Source of the DNA: Holosporales bacterium
GTDB lineage: Bacteria; Pseudomonadota; Alphaproteobacteria; RUG11792
NCBI GenBank assembly: GCA_031258145.1
Contig: JAIRNI010000028.1
Span: 1-37,481 of the forward strand
Direction: 5' to 3'
DNA: 37,481 nucleotides
The notes below the pieces were generated by a model that worked only from the letters and a program-made list of their open reading frames with translations, made no database searches and was not told the origin of the DNA. Below, piece by piece: positions 9,038-18,283 of this stretch (the first letter of the stretch is position 1; the number at the start of each line of letters is the position of its first letter). The position numbers were made by a program, and so were the translations under genes.

Positions 9038-9328
9038 ATGAAATTCAGACCGTTGTATGACAGAGTGCTAGTTGAGCGCACGGAATCCGAGGCCAAGACC
9101 AGTGGAGGAATCATCATCCCAGATACGGCTCAGGAAAAGCCGATGGAGGGAGTGGTTGTTGCGGTTGGTGCGGGCACCAAATCCGAGAAAACAGGGGAGT
9201 TAATTCCGCTTCAAGTTAAGCAGGGAGATAAGATCCTCTTCGGAAAGTGGTCCGGAACCGAGATAAAGCTAGACGGGAAAGATTATCTCGTTATGAAGGA
9301 ATCAGATATCATGGGAATTTTTGAATAA
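9038..9328 (+). CDS. groES: Co-chaperonin GroES
   Basis: 96-residue lid of the GroEL chaperonin. It starts [16 protein letters not shown], contains the mobile loop ([13 protein letters not shown]) and ends in the ESDIMGIFE strand. The ATG at 9038 has AAGGAGA seven bases upstream. A TTG at 9011 in the same frame lies inside the operator and is rejected. groEL starts 30 bases after its stop; the pair is one operon under the CIRCE-like site. Confidence 0.98.
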   Translation: MKFRPLYDRVLVERTESEAKTSGGIIIPDTAQEKPMEGVVVAVGAGTKSEKTGELIPLQVKQGDKILFGKWSGTEIKLDGKDYLVMKESDIMGIFE

Positions 9329-10996
<1,668 letters not shown>

Positions 10997-11010
10997 AAGC
11001 GATTAATTAA

Positions 11011-11039
11011 TGAGGGAGGAGAGGTGATTTTCTCCCTCA
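11011..11039 (+). terminator. Stem-loop after groEL
   Basis: TGAGGGAG (11011-11018) pairs with CTCCCTCA (11032-11039) around a 13-base loop, 15 bases after the groEL stop. There is no T run after the stem on the plus strand, so it may protect or process the mRNA end, or end transcription only weakly. Confidence 0.55.
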
Positions 11040-11062
11040 GCTTCCTGTACTGTTCTCAAGTT

Positions 11063-11174
11063 ACATAATGGATATATTAAACTGAAGCAAAAATTTGCCA
11101 AAGCCGTCTCTGCCCAATTCTTTTCGATATTAAAGTCGATAAACACTTAAGTGGTCACCGAATTACGTGCGTAT
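11063..11174 (+). repeat. Two-hairpin dispersed repeat, copy D
   Basis: A somewhat eroded copy between groEL and tRNA-Ser: left part ACATAATGGATATATTAAAC, main hairpin with a worn stem (AAAAATTTGCC...GCCCAATTCTTTT), then a GATAAACACTTAAGTGGTCACC palindrome-like part and GAATTACGTGCGTAT. Confidence 0.75.
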
Positions 11175-11205
11175 CAAAAGCCCTGGATAACGATCTTCCT
11201 CTCGC

Positions 11206-11234
11206 TAGTCAAAAGGAGGAAAGTAGCGTAGAAT
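11206..11234 (+). promoter_or_regulatory. Candidate promoter of tRNA-Ser(UGA)
   Basis: TAGTCA (11206-11211, 4 of 6 to the -35 consensus) and TAGAAT (11229-11234, 5 of 6 to the -10) are 17 bases apart, and the tRNA begins nine bases later. Confidence 0.5.
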
Positions 11235-11243
11235 CAAGAACGT

Positions 11244-11333
11244 GGATGGATGGCCGAGTGGTTGAAGGCACCGGTCTTGAAAACCGGCAAGGGGGAGACT
11301 TCTTCGTGGGTTCGAATCCCACTCCATCCGCCA
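11244..11333 (+). tRNA. tRNA-Ser (UGA)
   Basis: 90 nt class II tRNA. Acceptor GGATGGA pairs with TCCATCC, anticodon stem CCGGT/ACCGG with loop CTTGAAA gives TGA at 11278-11280, there is a long variable arm, the T loop is TTCGAAT and CCA is encoded. Confidence 0.97.
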
Positions 11334-11400
11334 TTATGCAGTGGTCTCACATGCTCTGAAGAATCAACTCCAAGCGTTTATCCTACGCACTGTATACCCG

Positions 11401-11530
11401 AATCATTTGGCAGCCATATGACTGATATATTAAACAAAGCAAAAATTGGCTTAGAAGCCGTCTTCTGCCAATTTTTATCGACACTTAATTTAATAAACAC
11501 CTAGGTGTTTATGGAATTGCGCGAGTATAT
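11401..11530 (+). repeat. Two-hairpin dispersed repeat, copy E (overlaps acpS end)
   Basis: The best preserved copy. It runs from AATCATTTGGCAGCCATATG through AAACAAAGCAAAAATTGGCT, the main hairpin and a perfect palindrome ATAAACACCTAGGTGTTTAT at 11494-11513, to GAATTGCGCGAGTATA. The last 30 bases lie inside acpS on the opposite strand, and the palindrome's CTA supplies the acpS stop codon. Confidence 0.85.
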
Positions 11531-11893
11531 AACGACGAAGGAAACGACGTATGGTGGCTCGTCGCTCGTGGATACCTCCAACTGGAATGTCTCGGACTTT
11601 TCCGTTAAGTTTCTAAGGGCAACGCCCGAGAGATTCACGCTTGGTTTCCCTCTACTATCATGCAGGATCTCGATATCATGCCACCGAATTCCCGATACAT
11701 TCGATATGGCCTTCAGCACAGCCTCCTTCATCGAGAACATCTTAGACAGTGATTCGATGTATTGAGTACGCGCGCGGCAAAACTCAATCTCGCGCCTGGT
11801 GCAGATCCGAGTCTCGAACTTCTCCGGGAACTTAAGGACGAGTCGCTCAATTCTACGGATATCGAGAATATCTATTCCAATACCAACTATCAA
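11501..11893 (-). CDS. acpS: Holo-[acyl-carrier-protein] synthase
   Basis: AcpS moves the 4'-phosphopantetheine arm from CoA to acyl-carrier protein, switching on fatty acid synthesis. The N-terminus MIVGIGIDILDIRRIER holds the metal-binding Asp, and FSMKEAVLKAI near residue 53-63 the catalytic Glu/Lys pair. 130 residues is normal. It starts 14 bases after the rpsR stop and belongs to the rpsF-rpsR-acpS unit. The last nine codons (Y-S-R-N-S-I-N-T-stop) are encoded by the end of a dispersed palindromic repeat, so the natural C-terminus was replaced or extended by the repeat. The core fold should be unaffected. Confidence 0.93.
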   Translation of the reverse strand: MIVGIGIDILDIRRIERLVLKFPEKFETRICTRREIEFCRARTQYIESLSKMFSMKEAVLKAISNVSGIRWHDIEILHDSRGKPSVNLSGVALRNLTEKSETFQLEVSTSDEPPYVVSFVVIYSRNSINT

Positions 11894-11907
11894 TCCAGCA
11901 ACGGGAC

Positions 11908-12129
11908 TTATCTCGAGACGAATGGTAAGAGCGCCAGAATCCTAGCCCTTTTAATTGCCTGTGCAATCTCACGCTGCCTCTTCACCGACTGAGAATTAAC
12001 ACGGCTTGGGATGATCTTTCCACGCTCCGTAAGGAATCGCGATAGATATCTCACATCCTTGTAATCGATGACAGTATGCCCCCTTTGGGGTTTCTGCTCT
12101 TCCTGCTCATTCTTCAATTCTTCTGTCAT
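11908..12129 (-). CDS. rpsR: 30S ribosomal protein S18
   Basis: 73-residue small-subunit protein that pairs with S6 on the platform. [20 protein letters not shown] and [21 protein letters not shown] are the family signature. It starts three bases after the rpsF stop. The usual third gene, rplI, is missing here; acpS takes its place. Confidence 0.97.
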   Translation of the reverse strand: MTEELKNEQEEQKPQRGHTVIDYKDVRYLSRFLTERGKIIPSRVNSQSVKRQREIAQAIKRARILALLPFVSR

Positions 12130-12132
12130 CTC

Positions 12133-12489
12133 TTAAAATCTCCTCGTATCTTGCGGGGCCTCTCTTATGTTTCTCTTCATCAAGGCCGACGGATTATTAT
12201 CCAAAGTCTCAACTTTTACGATGAGGAATCTCAGGATGTCTTCATTCAATCTAACGAATCGTTCGATCTCCTTGACCCCATCGCCAGCCATCGATACATT
12301 CAGCAAGACGTAATGACCCTTCCGATTGTTCTTAATCGGATAAGCCAAATGTCTCAACCCGCAAAATTCGGTCTTCGCAACATCTCCGCCATTATCAGCA
12401 ATACACGACACCAACGTCTGAGTCAGCGCCTCGATATGAGAGGCCGAAGCATCCGGCTTGACAATGATGACTATTTCATACAGACTCAT
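12133..12489 (-). CDS. rpsF: 30S ribosomal protein S6
   Basis: 118-residue partner of S18. The start MSLYEIVIIVKPDASASHIE, the FCGLRHLAYPIKNNRKGHY core and the LNEDILRFLIVKVE strand identify it. It is the first gene of the rpsF-rpsR-acpS unit, with a promoter about 85 bases upstream. Confidence 0.97.
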   Translation of the reverse strand: MSLYEIVIIVKPDASASHIEALTQTLVSCIADNGGDVAKTEFCGLRHLAYPIKNNRKGHYVLLNVSMAGDGVKEIERFVRLNEDILRFLIVKVETLDNNPSALMKRNIREAPQDTRRF

Positions 12490-12574
12490 AAAACCCCACG
12501 GACTCTAAAAAAACACCGCCACGAAGACGGACATCCCACAGATACACACACCAAATGGGAAAGGTTCGGGTATT

Positions 12575-12603
12575 ATGGTATCAAAGCACATCATGGGTGT
12601 CAA
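12575..12603 (-). promoter_or_regulatory. Candidate promoter of rpsF-rpsR-acpS
   Basis: On the minus strand TTGACA (12598-12603) is a perfect -35 box; with a 17-base spacer the -10 is TACCAT (12575-12580, 4 of 6). Transcription would start near 12568 and give a leader of about 80 bases before the rpsF ATG, long enough for S6:S18 autoregulation, although no such structure was worked out. Confidence 0.6.
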
Positions 12604-12671
12604 GTTAGTCGTTGTACTGTTCGGGTAAAAAACGTTGCAGGTGCGACTTTGGGAGCCTATAACTAACTGTT

Positions 12672-12956
12672 TTGAAAACTCACGTTCGTAGTGAGCGTCG
12701 CAGGGATTATGTGCCATTCAGGAATACACCATACGCCGTTAATGTTGCCAATATCTCTCAATTCGTAATTCCAGATTTGCAGAAGGCATGTATGGAGGAA
12801 GATGTTATTATTTTCAATTTTCACGAATATTTCCATATGTTAGATTTGATGTCGATCATGGAGAATGTTTCGACTTTTATCGAAAACTGGCGACAGCAAT
12901 TCAGCAATTGCCAGAGGCTACAGATCCAGATTTTATGAAAGCACCAGGAAGCGAAT
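12672..12956 (+). pseudogene. Small gene upstream of THEP1-like NTPase, probably frameshifted
   Basis: From TTG at 12672 an 88-codon frame reads plausibly at first (VANISQFVIPDLQKACMEED) but ends at 12938. A different frame, open from about 12755, ends in YRKLATAIQQLPEATDPDF... with a TGA at 12954-12956 that overlaps the ATG of the next gene as ATGA, the usual sign of translational coupling. A single indel near the T run at about 12875 would join the two parts into one protein of roughly 95 residues. No family is recognised. Alternatively neither frame is real. Confidence 0.35.
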
Positions 12957-13557
12957 GAAAATAATTTTACAGGGCCGTCCTGGAGTAGGAAAAAGCACCA
13001 TACTCAAGAAAATTTATACCCTTTTGGAGTCAAAAAACCCAAGAGGGTGTATCGTTGAGGAAGAAAGAGAAAATGGAGATAGAATCGGATTTAGAATAAA
13101 ATATTTACCTGAAGGGGGTTCAACACAACTCGCAAGTACCAAGGAAGCTCTGTCAAATGTTTTTCTTTCAAAATATTCAATTAACATAAAAGCAATTGAA
13201 AATGAGCTAATTCCCTATATGTTTAATATGAGTAGCGAATCTGACCATGGTGTTTTTATTTTTGATGAGATAGGCAGGATGCAGCAAAAGTCTGATAAAT
13301 TTATACCGGCCGTCGATCATATCATGTCGATCTCTAAACCGGTAATTGCAACGATTGTGCATAACGACGAAATTTGGGCGAGAAAATATAAAAATAATAT
13401 TGAGAATTTTGTTATTGCAATAACCGAGTTCAATTGCAATTATATAGCGGATACAATAAAAACAATGCTCGAATATTATGAAAAACACAATATATACCCT
13501 TACGACTTGAAGAACAAACTTAATCTGATGACCAGTGCTTCTCGAGAGTCTCGGTAA
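12955..13557 (+). CDS. THEP1-like nucleoside-triphosphatase / P-loop NTPase
   Basis: 200 residues. The N-terminus MKIILQGRPGVGKSTILKKI is a Walker A P-loop, and VFIFDEIGRMQQKSDKF near residue 98-114 matches the Walker B region of the NTPase family 1 (THEP1), with its Asp-Glu-x-Gly-x-Met pattern. THEP1 proteins hydrolyse NTPs slowly; some are coupled to RNA or nucleotide metabolism, and the cellular role is unsettled. The ATG at 12955 follows AGGAAG and overlaps a stop of the upstream frame; the longer frame from 12865 lacks a start signal. The gene ends 14 bases before an IS5-type element. It is A+T-rich compared with its housekeeping neighbours, which suggests accessory or acquired origin. 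Confidence 0.8.
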   Translation: MKIILQGRPGVGKSTILKKIYTLLESKNPRGCIVEEERENGDRIGFRIKYLPEGGSTQLASTKEALSNVFLSKYSINIKAIENELIPYMFNMSSESDHGVFIFDEIGRMQQKSDKFIPAVDHIMSISKPVIATIVHNDEIWARKYKNNIENFVIAITEFNCNYIADTIKTMLEYYEKHNIYPYDLKNKLNLMTSASRESR

Positions 13558-13570
13558 GTCTCTGTTACTA

Positions 13571-14418
13571 GAGGGCGTCGTCACGAGATAGCCGCCGATT
13601 GCCACATCATCAAACAACATATCTGAACAGCAGCTACAAAGGAGCTAACATTCTTACAGTACCTCGTTGCTATCCCTCTCCACTGCTTCATCTTCAGGAA
13701 TGCATTCTCTACCTTATGTCTCTTCCTATACAATCCCTTATGAAGGAGCCTTGGTGTCTTTCTGTTACTCCTTGATGGTATCACTACTACCATCCCCTTC
13801 TTCCTTGCTAGCCTTACTATCTCACCACTATCGTATCCCTTATCAGCAAGTAGGTACTTAGCCTTGATACCATCTATTAACTCTGCAGCCTTCGTACAAT
13901 CAGCTGTGGTACCATCTGTAACAATAGCTCTGACCGGCATACCATCCGCATCCACGGCCAGGTGTATCTTGGAGTTTTCCCCCCTTAGTAAGTCCTATAC
14001 CCTGATTACCTCCTCTTTCTCCTGCTGCATGTTGGTGACACCTAACATGTGTTGCATCTATCATCAACCATGTATAATCATGCTCCCCACTTACTACTTC
14101 CAATAGCTTCTCCCATATACCTCTATCTCTCCACCTACAGAACCTCCTATGTGTATTCTTCCAGTCTCCATAATCAGGTGGGAGATCTCTCCAGGGAGCA
14201 TCTGTTCTGATTATCCATAACACTGCATTGATGAAGGTTCTGTTGTCTTGTGCTATATCTCCCCAACTACCTCTACGTCCTGGAAGGTGTGGTGCTAGGA
14301 GTTCCCATAGGGCATCTGATATATCGTGTCTGTGATGGTTACCTGCATTCATTTTGGTTCTCTGTAATTTACGTTAATCTTGGGGTGAGTATACCACATA
14401 CCTCGTGACGACGCGCTT
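13571..14418 (-). mobile_element. IS5-family (IS427-like) insertion sequence
   Basis: 848 bp bounded by imperfect 20-base inverted repeats (left from 13571, right ending 14418; core GCGTCGTCACGAG identical, 17 of 20 matching) and flanked on both sides by TA (13569-13570, 14419-14420), the usual target duplication of this group. It holds one two-frame transposase on the minus strand. The element lies immediately 5' of a remnant of another transposase. Confidence 0.88.
13581..14352 (-). pseudogene. IS5-type DDE transposase in two frames
   Basis: The first frame (14352 to 13900) begins MNAGNHHRHDISDALWELL and carries the first catalytic Asp in TWLMIDATHVR. The second frame (to 13581) starts with the LAVDADGMPVRAIVTDG segment and carries the second Asp (LADKGYDS) and the Glu (KRHKVENAFLKMKQ). 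The frames meet at a run of six G then four A (minus strand; 13975-13984), where a shift of one base joins them. Such runs are known sites of programmed frameshifting in this IS group, so the protein may still be made; but the needed shift here is +1 (or -2), not the usual -1, and may be a plain disabling indel. Confidence 0.8.
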
Positions 14419-14420
14419 TA

Positions 14421-14650
14421 GGAATACCTCTGTATGTATTACCTCCTGCTAAACCTACATACAATGGAGAGGTAGAAAGAAGCAATAGAACATTTAGAGA
14501 AGAATTCTATAACAATGAATTATTAGAAGACAGTATACTTAGAATAAGGAGAGAATTACTTAAGGCTGTTGAAAAATATAACACTTATAGACCACATGCA
14601 GCCTTGTAGAACATGCCCCCTATGGAGTATACTAACCTCATTCTAGAGGC
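14421..14650 (+). pseudogene. 3' remnant of an integrase-core (rve) transposase
   Basis: The plus strand reads VLPPAKPTYNGEVERSNRTF, then REEFYNNELLEDSI and KYNTYRPHAAL, followed by an in-frame TAG and NMPPMEYTN. This is the C-terminal end of the DDE integrase core (third catalytic residue in N-G-x-V-E-R) of IS481/IS3-type transposases. The 5' part is gone; the IS5-type element sits right before it. Confidence 0.8.
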
Positions 14651-14759
14651 TAGTTGGTTTCTCATATGTTATGAACGCATATACAAACAAGAAAAGCATT
14701 GATATACGTGAAGAAAAATGTTACGCTACGGCGATGGGTCTAAATGAGTTAGTACTACT

Positions 14760-15157
14760 GTGAAATCCGTTCCATTTTTTTTCTTCTGATTTTTCGGTTA
14801 TATGGCTTCGAAGCGACGTGTGGCGGAGGCGATGGCAGATACTGCTTACTGAATACCACAGACAATGAGGTAGCGATCACGCGAGTAGAGCCGCGAGCGT
14901 TCTATATCTCGCATATTCCGGATGTTATTCCTTCTGGGAGTGGTGCATCGTTTGGACTGAGTTTTAATTTTCGCGCAATAGACGAAGAGTGGACAGTGAT
15001 TCATCTGAGGGTTGGTGACACGCCGATTTCGTTCGAAATGTTTCAGACTCCAAGTTCCACTGTCATCGAAGGAGATCTCAGAATTCTACGTGGGACGGGG
15101 AATTTCTTTCCTAGAGCAGACGGACTTATGCAGGAGGTTTTACTTAATGGTGAGTAG
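14760..15157 (+). pseudogene. Small exported protein, frame broken at a T8 run
   Basis: A frame with no start codon is open from about 14740 to a TAG at 15155-15157 (about 128 codons). It reads naturally (VEPRAFYISHIPDVIPSG, EEWTVIHLRVGDTPISFEMF) and begins with a hydrophobic signal-like stretch ending GFEATC-GGGD. A GTG at 14760 starts MKSVPFFF in another frame, and the two meet at eight T (14775-14782). With nine T they would join into one continuous protein with a proper signal peptide, possibly a lipoprotein. It is either a broken gene or a phase-variable one. Family unknown. Confidence 0.5.
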
Positions 15158-15384
15158 AGAGACATGAAGCAACGAGGAATCCCCATTATTATTATCGGTC
15201 CAACGACGAGAACCAGAAATACGTCATTAACGGCACTTGAATTGTTACTTGGTCACCGGGCAAGATCGTAACCCAGCGGGAACGCTCGTACATCAGCGAG
15301 GACAAGAGGAAGGAGCTGTCAAGTAATGGTCGAGTACCTGGGGAGTGAGTCCGCTCGGGTTCTGTTCACCTTGGTCATCAGGTA

Positions 15385-16935
15385 CTACGGGAGGCCATCC
15401 TCCGGGGGGGGTATCTCATGGACGTCGATTCTGTAATGATCTGTACCGAGAGTGTACACTATGGTACACGTAGCTTGGCTAGGTTTGTACATATTGGATT
15501 TATCTAGAGCGTACATGGTTGAGAATAGTCCTGGGTGGGAGTTACTATCCCACTGGAAATACCTAGAATATGCCTGTCCTGTATCGTTGTGCACCATGTA
15601 GGGGGGAGAGTACCCACCCTTTTCGTGGTACTCTTTCATCGCTTCCGTTGCGGTAGCTACTATGCTGTCCACGTCTCCCATGTTACCGGGTTTCCACTGC
15701 ACCTCTGTTATGCCCTGGACTATGGAGTTGTCTATTATTGAGTTAGACTGAACTAGACGGATTGCCGCTCCGCTTTGCGTGATCTGTCTTGCCTCTGCAG
15801 CCGATGGAGTCGGTAGCACAATTTGTCCTATATGGTATGACAGATCCTTACATATGAAAAGCTGTACCGCGTCCGCAAACTTACTCCTAAACTCATCTAA
15901 TACTGTCGTGCTGAAGTCGCCAAACTGGTATAAGGCATGTTTATTCTCCAGCAGTTGGTCGCTCTCTTGCATATAGGTGCTTTTTAAGTATCTGGCGGCT
16001 ACATTACCTTGATACCACACGTCTGTCATGTTTCTCATTGTGTAGTCTGGATTCTGCTCCGACTGGAGTGATGCTAGAATCTGCCTATAACTTGCACTGT
16101 GCACGTCGGATCTACCGTTACGAATGAACGTTATGAATTGTCTTCGCATCTCTTTTGCATCGTCCTGCATTTGGTAAGGCGCTATATTAGTCGTGTTGAT
16201 GGCTATCAACATATGCGGAACAACGTCAGAAAATTCACTGCCAAGTTCAGTTGCTCGAGCCGAGCTTATCACAAACGTATTACCCTCACCAAGACTCGCA
16301 CTTCCTTGGAAAAAGCTCTCGCTAAATGTAATAAGGCCCGGGTTACGAGCAACATGGGGACACTGCCGTAAATCGACAGAGGAAAGAAAGCTATTGTAGG
16401 CGTCTACGTATCTTTTGATGGTGGCCTTCGGCTCATGCCGCCGATCGCAAGCGACTTCCAGGTCGGCAAGCCAGTGCGGTAGCATCGGGTATCTCGCCCT
16501 CACTTTATCCGGTATGTCCTCGTAAGGAGGTCTACCCACCCACTCGTGAGGATCAGGCAGATTGCCCCTGAATTTTGCAAATCCTCCTCCCATCCCTTCG
16601 TGTACCGGAGATTGCCGTGACTGTGTTTGTGATTCCGTTTCACACTGAGCTCCCGCTACTGCTTCTGCTGCCGAGTACATTGCTTGGCGTAGTTGGTCTT
16701 GTATTGTTGATTCTGAAGCCCGGGTTCCCCTTATAAGGGTGGCCAGTACCATTTTGAGGAGGCATATATCTAGTCTGCTCATTGGTTTGCTGCCGTTTCT
16801 GGTGACTGTTGTTACGTAGAACGGAGCTGTCGGGTCAAACCCCATCGCTATCTTCAGGTCATTGAGTGTTGTTGCTGACGCTTTGATTCCACTGAACTGC
16901 ACTATCACAAGTAAAATCGTTAAAATATATCTCAT
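15385..16935 (-). CDS. Secreted protein of unknown function
   Basis: 516 residues with a signal peptide (MRYILTILLVIVQFSGIKAS, cleavage near A-S-A/T). No domain recognised. The middle is rich in Gln, Ser and Arg; several Cys are spaced through it (ICLLK, GAQCETE, VACDRR, RQCPHV, FICKDL, ATCTIV), which could form disulfides outside the cytoplasm. The C-terminus contains a C8 run (15404-15411) encoding Pro-Pro-Pro, a site prone to frameshift. AAAGGAT precedes the ATG. A DsbA-like protein at 18284 could serve it. An effector or surface protein is possible. Confidence 0.8.
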   Translation of the reverse strand: MRYILTILLVIVQFSGIKASATTLNDLKIAMGFDPTAPFYVTTVTRNGSKPMSRLDICLLKMVLATLIRGTRASESTIQDQLRQAMYSAAEAVAGAQCETESQTQSRQSPVHEGMGGGFAKFRGNLPDPHEWVGRPPYEDIPDKVRARYPMLPHWLADLEVACDRRHEPKATIKRYVDAYNSFLSSVDLRQCPHVARNPGLITFSESFFQGSASLGEGNTFVISSARATELGSEFSDVVPHMLIAINTTNIAPYQMQDDAKEMRRQFITFIRNGRSDVHSASYRQILASLQSEQNPDYTMRNMTDVWYQGNVAARYLKSTYMQESDQLLENKHALYQFGDFSTTVLDEFRSKFADAVQLFICKDLSYHIGQIVLPTPSAAEARQITQSGAAIRLVQSNSIIDNSIVQGITEVQWKPGNMGDVDSIVATATEAMKEYHEKGGYSPPYMVHNDTGQAYSRYFQWDSNSHPGLFSTMYALDKSNMYKPSQATCTIVYTLGTDHYRIDVHEIPPPEDGLP

Positions 16936-17107
16936 GTATTATCCTTTCCATCATAATATCTACATTATATTATCAATACATTTAATAATTCGTTAACCAA
17001 GTATCCCAAGTCCACCAAACCATAACCCCAGGGTGGAGTATGACTACCAAAAAGGTAATCTCCGCTCCGCCAGCAAGCTGCGTCTGGACGCAACTCTGGA
17101 TTTTGGC

Positions 17108-17300
17108 GATGCGTCTCGAGGCCCGTTGGTTCTTGAGGATCTCCGCAGTTGAGTGCGGACCTTGATATACCGAAGTCCGCACCCAGTGGAGTTAAGGAGT
17201 CATTTCAGGGGTAAAATGGTCAAAAATAGCGTTTTTCGACAATCATTAAAGTCCGCACTCAACTGCGTAAAACCTCAATAACCAACGGCTCTGAGACATC
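17108..17300. repeat. Palindromic MITE-like element
   Basis: The two ends are about 50-base imperfect inverted repeats: 17108-17160 (GATGCGTCTCGAGGCCCGTT... to GAGTGCGGAC) and 17251-17300 (GTCCGCACTCAACTGCG... to CTGAGACATC). The centre holds GGAGTCATTTCAGGGGTAAA and GTTTTTCGACAATCATTAAA. No coding capacity. A partial direct copy lies at 17643-17770. Confidence 0.75.
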
Positions 17301-17338
17301 ATAAGAAATCCGCCGAAGTCAAGTTTGACGAGCGTATC

Positions 17339-17429
<91 letters not shown>

Positions 17430-17443
17430 GCTATTCTTCCACG

Positions 17444-17472
17444 ATTGTAACAGGGGTCTACCCCTTTGTCCA
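17444..17472 (-). promoter_or_regulatory. Promoter of tRNA-Ser(GGA)
   Basis: On the minus strand TGGACA (17467-17472, 5 of 6) and TACAAT (17444-17449, 5 of 6) are 17 bases apart, 14 bases before the tRNA. The spacer holds a small palindrome, GGGGT-AG-ACCCC. Confidence 0.7.
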
Positions 17473-17488
17473 TTCATCTTCCGGGCTG

Positions 17489-17640
17489 CCTCAGATCCTA
17501 CGCATGAGAAACTCTCTTCATACATTCAATACATTTCTGCGGCATTGTCACACCTGATAAATCACAATACCTCGACAGTTCAACAAAATCCGCAATCCCT
17601 GCGGGAAAGATAGTCACAAAATCTCATGCGTAGGCCCTGC
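17489..17640. repeat. Inverted-repeat element with CCTACGCATGAGA ends
   Basis: CCTACGCATGAGA at 17496-17508 and its reverse complement at about 17621-17633 bound roughly 140 bases. Inside, the minus strand has a 39-codon frame from a GTG that ends CMKRVSHA-stop, close to the tail at 1885-1996. It could be a small mobile element or a remnant of a gene 3' end flanked by repeats. Confidence 0.55.
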
Positions 17641-17642
17641 CA

Positions 17643-17770
17643 AAATCCGCCCCCAGTGGAGCTATGGAGTCATTTCAGGGATAAAATGGTCAAAAATAGT
17701 GTTTTTCGACAATCGTTAAAGTCCGCACTCAACTGCGGAAATCCTCAAGAACCAACGGCTCTGAGGCATC
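17643..17770 (+). repeat. Partial direct copy of the 17108-17300 element
   Basis: It matches 17177-17300 from AATCCGC-CCCAGTGGAG through GTCATTTCAGGGATAAAATG to GAACCAACGGCTCTGAGGCA with few changes. The left arm of the palindrome is missing. Confidence 0.75.
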
Positions 17771-17786
17771 AGACCTCTTTCGAAAC

Positions 17787-17862
17787 TCATAAATTGATCT
17801 CAAAGTTATAGATTCCTGCAATAAGATTGAATCTTAGTCCACATCTCTTCCTTCTGTAGCAA
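17787..17862 (-). pseudogene. C-terminal scrap of an IS5-type transposase
   Basis: On the minus strand the codons read YRRKRCGLRFNLIAGIYNFE and end at a TGA (17787-17789). The same C-terminal pattern appears in the intact-looking end at 37383-37481, and the outer sequence AGACCTCTTTCGAAAC is shared by both, so it is probably the IS end. Everything upstream is lost. Confidence 0.7.
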
Positions 17863-17982
17863 TTGATCTTCTATACATAATTTATTGTTTCTTCCTCCTT
17901 GTTACCTTGGTAGTTAAACCTTGCCCTTCCCTTATTGTATTACACTTTTTAGTTTCCTTTATCTAGATTCGAAGGAGGTTTA

Positions 17983-18082
17983 TTAACGTATTATTAACCG
18001 GGGTGTGCGAGAATCCCCGGGTGGGTGGGGGTTAGGGATGGTGTATACTTAAAATAGCATAAAAAGTTTAATAATTCGTTAA
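17983..18082 (+). repeat. 100-bp element with TTAACGTATTATTAA ends, copy 1
   Basis: It has 15-base terminal inverted repeats TTAACGTATTATTAA (17983-17997) and TTAATAATTCGTTAA (18068-18082) with a G-rich centre (CCGGGTGGGTGGGGGTTAGG). An inverted copy lies at 24842-24941; similarity runs on for 18 more bases on one side, to 18100. Confidence 0.85.
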
Positions 18083-18283
18083 TTTTCAAGAAATATTTTT
18101 GATGTTCACAGTGCTTTCTATTTGGCATTATAGCTATTCGCCATAATAATCTTGAAAGTTTTTCATGGGCCGCTTCTACTCTAATGCTTTTCTTTACTTA
18201 AGATGATTTATTTGCTATATTAACTTCTGGCTAACACTTTTTATTTATTCTTAATAAGTGAAGATGAGAAAAGGTGAGATCAT

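Noticed and set aside
12505-12717. 70-codon minus-strand frame upstream of rpsF
   Set aside because: It spans the likely rpsF promoter and has no family features; some C/F-rich residues come from spacer sequence.
15166-15273. 35-codon frame MKQRGIPIIIIGPTT after the broken exported-protein gene
   Set aside because: No clear ribosome-binding site or family; too short to support.
17983-18082. G-rich run GGGTGGGTGGGGGTTAGGG as a G-quadruplex regulator or telomere-like repeat
   Set aside because: It is part of a repeat element found elsewhere in inverted form; it is not tandem, and nothing links it to a gene's control.
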